Assembly: GCA_035628035.1 (NCBI GenBank)
Contig: DASPKS010000029.1
Span: 1 to 11,531, forward strand
Length of the DNA stretch: 11,531 bases
Direction of reading: 5' to 3'
From: DASPKS01 sp035628035
Lineage (GTDB): Bacteria; Bacteroidota; Rhodothermia; Rhodothermales; Rubricoccaceae
Of the stretch, positions 6,710-11,531 are shown piece after piece. A program made the translations under genes and the position numbers. How positions within the stretch are numbered: position 1 is the stretch's first letter; each line of letters starts with the position of its first letter. The notes beneath the pieces were generated by a model that saw only the letters and a list, made by a program, of their open reading frames with translations, did not search any database and had not been told where the DNA came from.

Positions 6710-7441
6710 TCAACGGCGCACGCGGTGGCCTTCGAGCGTGGCATCGAGCGTCAGGAGCACGGTGAACACGCGGAGGCGGCGCCGCTGCTGCACGACGGCC
6801 TCGGCGCGCACGCGGCGCGGGACGTCGAGCCCCTCGACCGACACGTAGTCCGTCGTGACGACGGCCGAGCGCCCGCGCGGGATGCGCCCGACGAGGCGGC
6901 TCCGCAGCAGGCGCACATCGCCGCGCTCGCGCGAGAACCAGAGCGTCCCGCCTTCAAACCGGTCGCGTTCGCGCGCGGGTACCACCTCCACTACCCAGGC
7001 AGGGGTCCCATCGAGTTGGTCGGGGCGGGCGTTGCCTTCGGCCCGGAAGGCGGCGAACAGGCGGGCCTCCGGGGGCAGCGGGCGGCGGACCCACTCGAAC
7101 CCCGGCCCGTAGGCCCGGCGCATCCGTCGCTCTAAGAAGGCAAGGCGCCCGGCCGGGACTGGGCGTCCGTTCCACTCGGCGCGCTGGAGGTCCCGGTTCA
7201 TCCCCGCGTCGGTGCCGCCACGCACCGCCGTCACCGTGCGGAGGCGATCGGTCCCGCCAGGGCCCTCCACCGCGAGGTCGGCGCGCTCCGTCCACGCCAT
7301 CTCGTCCACGTCGTCGAAGACCTGCCGCGTCGAGGCGCGCCACGCCTCCAGCAGCCGCTCCCCGCGGGGGGCCGGCTGTGCGGGCGCGGCCGGCGCGAGG
7401 CACGCCCCGAGGAGGCCGATGACGAGGAGAAGACGCTGCAC
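6710..7441 (-). CDS. Exported protein of unknown function, possibly LolA-like
   Basis: This is a 243-residue protein that I cannot assign with certainty. Its N-terminus (QRLLLVIGLLGACLAPAAPA) is an export signal. LGAC at residues 11-14 is close to a lipobox, so it may be a lipoprotein lipidated at C14, although the signal would be short; cleavage near residue 22 by signal peptidase I is the alternative. The mature part alternates short beta strands (WVVEVVPARE at 149-158, GGTLWFSRERGDVRLLRSRL at 164-183, SAVVTTDYVSVEGLDVPRRV at 192-211), which recalls the half-barrel fold of LolA-type lipoprotein-sorting proteins. That likeness is an impression, not a match. The C-terminal end is strongly basic. 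The start is a GTG at 7441; no in-frame ATG, GTG or TTG lies close upstream. It is the first gene of a likely two-gene operon with the SH3-domain protein and is divergent from the two-component system. Confidence 0.8.
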   Translation of the reverse strand: MQRLLLVIGLLGACLAPAAPAQPAPRGERLLEAWRASTRQVFDDVDEMAWTERADLAVEGPGGTDRLRTVTAVRGGTDAGMNRDLQRAEWNGRPVPAGRLAFLERRMRRAYGPGFEWVRRPLPPEARLFAAFRAEGNARPDQLDGTPAWVVEVVPARERDRFEGGTLWFSRERGDVRLLRSRLVGRIPRGRSAVVTTDYVSVEGLDVPRRVRAEAVVQQRRRLRVFTVLLTLDATLEGHRVRR

Positions 7442-7610
7442 AGGGAATAAAAAAAGCCGGACGAAGCTACTCCGGGGGGCTGCCTACCCAACGGACGTAC
7501 CGCGCTGGATTTGTCACGGAGCTGTCGCGGAAGGGCGAGGATTGTGCCGCGCCGTCGCGAGGCTGCACCCGGCCCTCTATTTTGGCGTGGCCCCTGCTGC
7601 TTCCTCGCTT
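7442..7610. promoter_or_regulatory. Divergent intergenic region before the two-component system
   Basis: These 169 bases separate the minus-strand exported-protein genes from the response regulator and must carry both promoters. It holds a run of seven A at 7449-7455, just before the GTG of the exported gene, and TATTTTGG at 7578-7585, 25 bases before the regulator ATG. The latter resembles the Bacteroidota -7 element (TAnnTTTG) but has one mismatch and no properly spaced TTG upstream. No obvious direct repeat that could be a regulator site was seen. Confidence 0.4.
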
Positions 7611-8369
7611 ATGACCGACGCCCCCCGCATCTTAGTCGTAGAAGACGACGCCGACCTCGGCGCACTCGTCGAGAACCGCCTCCGCGAGAGTGGCTACACG
7701 GTGGACACGGCAAGCACCGGACCGGAGGCGCTCGCCGCGGTCGAGGCCGCCGTGCCCGACCTCGTCGTCCTCGACGTGATGCTGCCGGGGCTCGACGGGG
7801 TCGAGGTGTGCCGTCGCCTCCGCGCGCAGTATCCCCTCCTCTACATCCTCATGCTCACCGCTCGCGCCGACGAGCTCGACCGCGTCGTCGGGCTAGAGGT
7901 GGGGGCCGACGACTACGTCACCAAGCCGTTCTCGCTCCAGGAGCTCGTTGCCCGCGTGCGCGCGGCGCTGCGCCGCCTCCGCCAGACGCAGGAGCACCGC
8001 GCCGAAGGGGCCCCGGTAGACGCTGAGGAAACCCCGGTCGCGGTGGACGACCTCGTGGTGGACCCCGCCCGCCGACAGGTCACGCGGCGGGGCGCGCCCG
8101 TCCACCTCACCGTGCGCGAGTTCGACCTCCTCCACTTCCTCGTCCGACACCCGGACCGCCCCTTCACCCGGATGCAGCTCCTCGAAAAGATCTGGGGGAT
8201 CTCGTACGAGGGGTACGATCGCACTATCGACTCCCACGTGCAGCGGCTCCGCGCGAAGATCGAGGACGACCCGGCCAACCCCCGCTTCGTACGGACTGTC
8301 TGGGGCGTGGGCTACAAGCTGGCGTCGGAGGGGGAGCCCGAGGGCGTGGGGAAGCAGGCGAGCGCCTGA
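7611..8369 (+). CDS. OmpR/PhoB-type two-component response regulator
   Basis: This cytoplasmic DNA-binding regulator of 252 residues has a receiver domain (about 5-122) and a winged-helix effector domain (about 142-237). The receiver shows the full phosphorylation set: acidic pocket E11-D12, phospho-acceptor D55 in VVLDVMLPG, T83 in MLTA and K105 in TKPFS. The effector domain has the OmpR pattern, with LTVREFDLLHFLVRHPDRPF, the recognition-helix segment DRTIDSHVQRLRAKIEDD and the wing ending VRTVWGVGYKL. An acidic linker (about 127-142) joins them. The start is the ATG at 7611; further upstream frame has no homology. The histidine kinase gene starts one base after its stop, so the two are surely one operon and very likely a cognate pair. 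Target genes are unknown, and the divergent exported-protein genes are candidates by position only. Confidence 0.95.
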   Translation: MTDAPRILVVEDDADLGALVENRLRESGYTVDTASTGPEALAAVEAAVPDLVVLDVMLPGLDGVEVCRRLRAQYPLLYILMLTARADELDRVVGLEVGADDYVTKPFSLQELVARVRAALRRLRQTQEHRAEGAPVDAEETPVAVDDLVVDPARRQVTRRGAPVHLTVREFDLLHFLVRHPDRPFTRMQLLEKIWGISYEGYDRTIDSHVQRLRAKIEDDPANPRFVRTVWGVGYKLASEGEPEGVGKQASA

Positions 8370-8370
8370 C

Positions 8371-9888
8371 GTGTCGCTCGACCTCCAGGCTCCCCCTGCC
8401 AGAACAGACGTTGCGCGGCCGCGCCGGACGGTCTTCTGGAAGGTGGCCGGCGTGCTCGTCGGCGCGCAGGTGGCGACGGGGCTGGTGGCGGTCCTCCTGA
8501 GCGGGTACTTCGTCCGCACGCAGAGCGCCGAGCTCGTCCGCTCCAGCCTGGAGCTCCGGCTCGACCGCGTGGCCGAGGAGGTCGAAGCCCGCGCCGCGTT
8601 CGACGAGGAGGGGCGGCTCTCCTTCCCGCGCCGCCTCCAGCTCGACCTCCCCACGCGCTTCCCCGATCCGGTCTACGTGCTCGACCTCGACGGTCGCGTC
8701 GTGCAGGGGCCGGAGGGGGAGCAGCCGGGCAGGCTTCCTCCAGAAGCGCAGGCCGCGCTCGATGAGGGCCGCGTCGCCGTCGCCTCCGACGGAGCCGAAG
8801 GATCGTGGGCGCTCGCACCGCTCCTCGCGCCGGACGGCCTCCCCGCAGGCGCCCTCTACGTCCGTCCCCTCGACCGCACGCTCGACGAGATGCTGGCCGC
8901 CCCGCGCGACGCCTTCCAGCGGACCCTCTGGCTCGTGGCCGCGCTTGCGCTTGCCTCGGCGCTGCTGCTCGGCGCGTTCCTCACGTGGCGCCTCGTCCGC
9001 CCGCTCCGACGGATGACCCGCCGCGTTGAGGCCCTCGGCGCCGAGGACTACGCCGACCGCCTCCCCGAAGAGGGCCACGACGAGCTGGGCCGGCTCGCCG
9101 CCGCCATCAACGAGATGGCCGACCGCGTCGAGGCCGCCCTCGCCACGCTCCGCGCCACCGACCGAATGCGCCGCGAGCTCGTCGCCAACGTGGGCCACGA
9201 CCTCCGCACGCCGCTGGCCGCACTGCAGGGCTACCTCGAAGAGGCGGGGCGCTTCGCAGCGGAAGGGCGGAAGGAAGAAGCCATCGAGGCGCTCACCGTC
9301 GCGCGGCGGCAGAGTGAGCAGGTGGGCGGCCTCGTGGCCGACCTCTTCGAGCTGAGCAAGCTGGAGATGGCCGCGCAGGCGGACGCTTCCGGGGGCGCCG
9401 GCCCGCTCCAGCGCGGCCCCGTGCCGCTGGGTGAGCTGCTCCATGACGCCGCCCGCGCCCACCGCCGCGCCTTCGAAGCCGCCGGCGTCGGGCTGGAAGT
9501 CTACCTCGCGCCTGCGCTGCCGGTCCTCGACGCCGACGGCGCGCGGCTCCTCCGCCTCCTCGACAACCTCCTCTCGAATGCGCTCCGTCACACGCTGGAA
9601 GGGGGCACCGTCCGACTAGAGGCGGAAGCCAACGAGCGCGCTGTCGTCGTGCGCGTCTCCGACACCGGAGAGGGGATCGCGCCGGAGGTGCTCGACACCG
9701 TCTTCGAGCGGTACTACCGGGGCGCGAGTGCGCGCACGCGCGGCGTGGACGGCGGCACCGGGCTCGGGCTCGCCATCGCCCGTGCTATTGCCCGCGCGCA
9801 CGGGGGCGACCTCACGGCCGAGAGCGCGGCAGGGGAAGGGAGCACGTTCACGTTCACCCTGCCGCTCCGTGCGACGGAAAAGAAGTAG
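8371..9888 (+). CDS. Membrane sensor histidine kinase (HAMP, HisKA, HATPase)
   Basis: This 505-residue inner-membrane kinase is the likely partner of the regulator encoded just before it. Two membrane segments (about 23-47 and 185-207) flank a periplasmic sensor region of roughly 137 residues that I cannot classify; its core VYVLDLDGRVVQGPEG recalls a PAS- or Cache-like strand pair. A HAMP linker (about 207-260) leads to the HisKA helices with phospho-acceptor H276 in VANVGHDLRTPL. The ATP-binding domain shows the N box (LLDNLLSNALRHT, N403), G1 box (DTGEGIAPEV, D431), the F box region VFERYYRG and G2 box (GTGLGLAIARAIARAHGGDL). All residues for autophosphorylation are present. The start is a GTG one base after the regulator TGA, suggesting translational coupling. 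The basic stretch ARPRRT before the first membrane segment fits a cytoplasmic N-terminus. The TAG stop lies inside the hairpin that follows. The signal sensed is unknown. Confidence 0.94.
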   Translation: MSLDLQAPPARTDVARPRRTVFWKVAGVLVGAQVATGLVAVLLSGYFVRTQSAELVRSSLELRLDRVAEEVEARAAFDEEGRLSFPRRLQLDLPTRFPDPVYVLDLDGRVVQGPEGEQPGRLPPEAQAALDEGRVAVASDGAEGSWALAPLLAPDGLPAGALYVRPLDRTLDEMLAAPRDAFQRTLWLVAALALASALLLGAFLTWRLVRPLRRMTRRVEALGAEDYADRLPEEGHDELGRLAAAINEMADRVEAALATLRATDRMRRELVANVGHDLRTPLAALQGYLEEAGRFAAEGRKEEAIEALTVARRQSEQVGGLVADLFELSKLEMAAQADASGGAGPLQRGPVPLGELLHDAARAHRRAFEAAGVGLEVYLAPALPVLDADGARLLRLLDNLLSNALRHTLEGGTVRLEAEANERAVVVRVSDTGEGIAPEVLDTVFERYYRGASARTRGVDGGTGLGLAIARAIARAHGGDLTAESAAGEGSTFTFTLPLRATEKK

Positions 9889-9916
9889 GGGGCTGGCCCA
9901 GCGGCCAGCCCCCTAC
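9885..9916. terminator. Hairpin over the kinase stop codon, terminator for the facing gene
   Basis: GTAGGGGGCTGGCC (9885-9898) and GGCCAGCCCCCTAC (9903-9916) form a perfect 14-base stem with a CAGC loop. The kinase TAG (9886-9888) is within the left arm. In the minus-strand direction the stem is followed at once by TTCTTTTCC, so it looks like an intrinsic terminator for the surface-protein gene, which ends 65 bases before it. In the plus direction no T run follows, though it may still stop kinase transcripts. Confidence 0.7.
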
Positions 9917-9981
9917 ATAAAAGCCCAAGCAGGGCTACTCTCCTCGGGGATTCCTTGCGGGAACCTTCGATTCCCCTTCGG

Positions 9982-11531
9982 TCACTTCAACAGAAGCATC
10001 TGGTAGCTCCGCTCGAAGGCGCCCGCCTGGAGCCGGTACAGGTATACCCCGCTCGCCACGCTGCTCGCGTCCCACACGGCCTGGTGCCGCCCGGCCGGGA
10101 GGTCGGCGTCGACGAGGGTGGCGACGAGGCGGCCGAGCCCGTCGTACACGGTCAGGCGGACGCGGGCCGCCTCGGGGAGGGCGTACCGGATCGTCGTAGA
10201 CGGGTTGAACGGGTTCGGGTAGTTCCGTTCGAGCGCGTACTCCGTCGGGAGTACACCGCCGTCTTCGGTCGAGACGACCGTGCCGGAGAGGTCGACCACG
10301 TCGCCGGCCATGCTCCAGGGGAGCTGGGCGAGTACGGCCGCCCCCACGCGGAGCGTGATCGTCTCGCCGGGCAGCGCGCCGTCCTTCTCGGCGGTGTAGG
10401 GGTCGTCGGCGTAGAGGGCCATTAGGCCGAGGTTCCCCTCCGCGACGACGTCGAACGCACCGACGGGACGGTTCTGACCGTCGAGCGCGACCACGCGCGT
10501 GCCCAACGGCAGCGGCGCCCCGTCCAGCCGGACGTTCGCGCCCCAGACGTCCAGCCAGGCCATCGTGGGCGTGACGCCCGCTTCGGCTTCAGCGAGGAGG
10601 CGCCCTTCGAGGGTCGGCTGCCCTTCGCCACCCGTCGACTGGCCGCCGGAAGGCGCCGGATAGACCAGGGTCCCGGGCGCCGTCGTGCGGATTACGTAGC
10701 CCGCTTCGGGCTCCATGCGGTCCAGGACGTGGAAGGCGGCCGGCACATCGGTCGCGTAAGTGATGCCGGTGCCCTCGAAGCTGGCGGCCGTCGTCGTCAC
10801 GGCCATGATGGTCTCCAGCGCGTTCCCGACGCCGTTGCTGTGCCAGGGGAGGTAGGAGACCGCGTTGAGACCGCCCGTGAGTGAGAGGGGGAGCTGCCGG
10901 TCGACCGGCGTGCCCTCGATCTCGAGGAGGGCGTTGTCCGATAGCTTGATCCAGTACCCGTAGGTCGGCATGAGCGTGGCGAGCGTGTTGCCGGTCTGGC
11001 CGGGGACGTACCAGCGGCGCTCGCCGCCCTCGTAGGTTTCGACCGCCTGCACGCGGTCCAGGATGCCGGCGAGCACGGCCTCGACGGCCATGTTCTCGGG
11101 CTCGACGTTCCAAGAGACGAGGTTCCACCCGGCCACGAGGGAGAGCCGGAGGGTGCCCGACACTTCCAGCAGCACCGGCACACGGGCCCACGGGCGGTCG
11201 GGGTCGTTGCTCGCGATGCGCAGCGAGGCGAGGTACTCGCCCTGCTCCAGCGTGTCGGCATCCACCGCGATGGTCACCTCCGCGCTCCCGCCTGCGGCGA
11301 TGATCCCGGACGCCGGCGTGACCGACGGGATCCATGGTGTCGGGGCGTCGATGCGGACGGCCAGGCTGTCATGCACGTACGGGGGGAACTCGTTGTGCGA
11401 GACCTCCAGGCCGTCGGTGGCGTCGGCGTTCTCGATGCCGATGGTGCCCGAGAACGGCGCTGTGCGCTCCAGGTACTGGAACACGATGTTGCCGCCGGGC
11501 TCCAAGATCACCTGGAAGGTGGTGCGCCATG
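9982..11531 (-). CDS. Large type IX-secreted surface protein, N-terminal part beyond window
   Basis: The gene is cut by the right edge; 515 C-terminal residues are visible. A GTG at 11511 is in frame, but the six codons before it (WRTTFQ) are open and continue the strand pattern, so it is not taken as the start. Numbered from that GTG, residues 1-55 (GGNIVFQYLERT, TIGIENADATDGLEVSHN) resemble a beta module I associate with large secreted, often subtilase-containing, proteins. Residues about 60-118 look like an Ig-like module (GGSAEVTIAVDADTLEQGEY, IASNDPDRPW). Two divergent copies of a 'GWN' surface module follow: about 122-203 (LVAGWNLVSWNVEP, GYWIKL) and 209-285 (LTGGLNAVSYLPW, GYVIRT). Residues about 312-412 are another beta region. 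The end (429-509: NYPNPFNPSTTIRYALPE, TVYDGLGRLVATL, ASGVYLYRL) is a classic type IX C-terminal sorting domain. The protein is probably secreted or surface-anchored; any catalytic part lies outside the window. Confidence 0.92.
   Translation of the reverse strand, partial: WRTTFQVILEPGGNIVFQYLERTAPFSGTIGIENADATDGLEVSHNEFPPYVHDSLAVRIDAPTPWIPSVTPASGIIAAGGSAEVTIAVDADTLEQGEYLASLRIASNDPDRPWARVPVLLEVSGTLRLSLVAGWNLVSWNVEPENMAVEAVLAGILDRVQAVETYEGGERRWYVPGQTGNTLATLMPTYGYWIKLSDNALLEIEGTPVDRQLPLSLTGGLNAVSYLPWHSNGVGNALETIMAVTTTAASFEGTGITYATDVPAAFHVLDRMEPEAGYVIRTTAPGTLVYPAPSGGQSTGGEGQPTLEGRLLAEAEAGVTPTMAWLDVWGANVRLDGAPLPLGTRVVALDGQNRPVGAFDVVAEGNLGLMALYADDPYTAEKDGALPGETITLRVGAAVLAQLPWSMAGDVVDLSGTVVSTEDGGVLPTEYALERNYPNPFNPSTTIRYALPEAARVRLTVYDGLGRLVATLVDADLPAGRHQAVWDASSVASGVYLYRLQAGAFERSYQMLLLK

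Noticed and set aside
7578..7585. TATTTTGG as a -7 promoter box for the response regulator
   Set aside because: One mismatch to TAnnTTTG, and the nearest TTG upstream (7542-7544) is about ten bases too far for a -33 element. Kept only as a remark in the intergenic entry.
8224..9591. A 455-codon minus-strand open frame opposite the regulator and kinase
   Set aside because: The regulator and kinase are certain from their motifs, and this frame shows only antisense composition.
11509..11511. GTG at 11511 as the true start of the right-edge gene
   Set aside because: The frame stays open to the window edge, the upstream codons (WRTTFQ) fit the same beta module, and there is no signal peptide after the GTG, which a type IX-secreted protein requires.
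1..11531. Signs of a mobile island, phage, toxin-antitoxin or defence system
   Set aside because: No integrase, transposase, tRNA, attachment repeats or known defence domains were seen, and base composition is even across the window.

Overview
The window is GC-rich throughout (roughly two thirds G+C) and carries seven complete protein genes that are straightforward to read, one small gene whose start is unclear, and one large gene cut by the right edge. Two encoded proteins end in a C-terminal sorting domain of the type IX secretion system, a system found almost only in Bacteroidota and relatives. Together with the high G+C, the frequent GTG starts and the near absence of Shine-Dalgarno sequences, this suggests a Rhodothermia-type bacterium (Salinibacter, Rhodothermus, Rubricoccus or Rubrivirga kin). 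That placement is inference. No RNA gene, insertion sequence, phage gene or CRISPR array was seen, and the region looks like ordinary chromosome.

Left part (1-3528). A minus-strand pair encodes SufE and cysteinyl-tRNA synthetase, five bases apart. Diverging from it is a poxvirus-type DNA topoisomerase IB with all five expected catalytic residues and an unusual cluster of cysteines next to the active-site tyrosine. Converging on the topoisomerase gene, and overlapping its end, is a yidD gene (membrane protein insertion factor). Its conserved core is intact, but it has no normal start codon in its own frame. A ten-base C run separates it from an ATG in another frame, so it is either frameshifted, misassembled or started at CTG.

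Middle part (3529-7441). A 767-residue secreted metzincin protease carries a signal peptide, a catalytic domain, beta-sandwich modules and a type IX sorting tail. A strong hairpin separates it from two convergent minus-strand genes for exported proteins of unknown function: one with a bacterial SH3 domain, one that may be LolA-like.

Right part (7442-11531). Diverging from the exported pair is a two-component system: an OmpR/PhoB-type response regulator and its membrane histidine kinase, one base apart. A hairpin that includes the kinase stop codon separates it from the final minus-strand gene, the C-terminal part of a large type IX-secreted surface protein with two divergent 'GWN' modules. 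The sequence does not show what the two-component system controls. The exported gene pair transcribed away from it is the nearest candidate.

I found no clearly new multi-gene system. The points most worth a second look are the broken or shifted start of yidD, the cysteine cluster of the topoisomerase, and the Gly-to-Arg change in the protease zinc motif.
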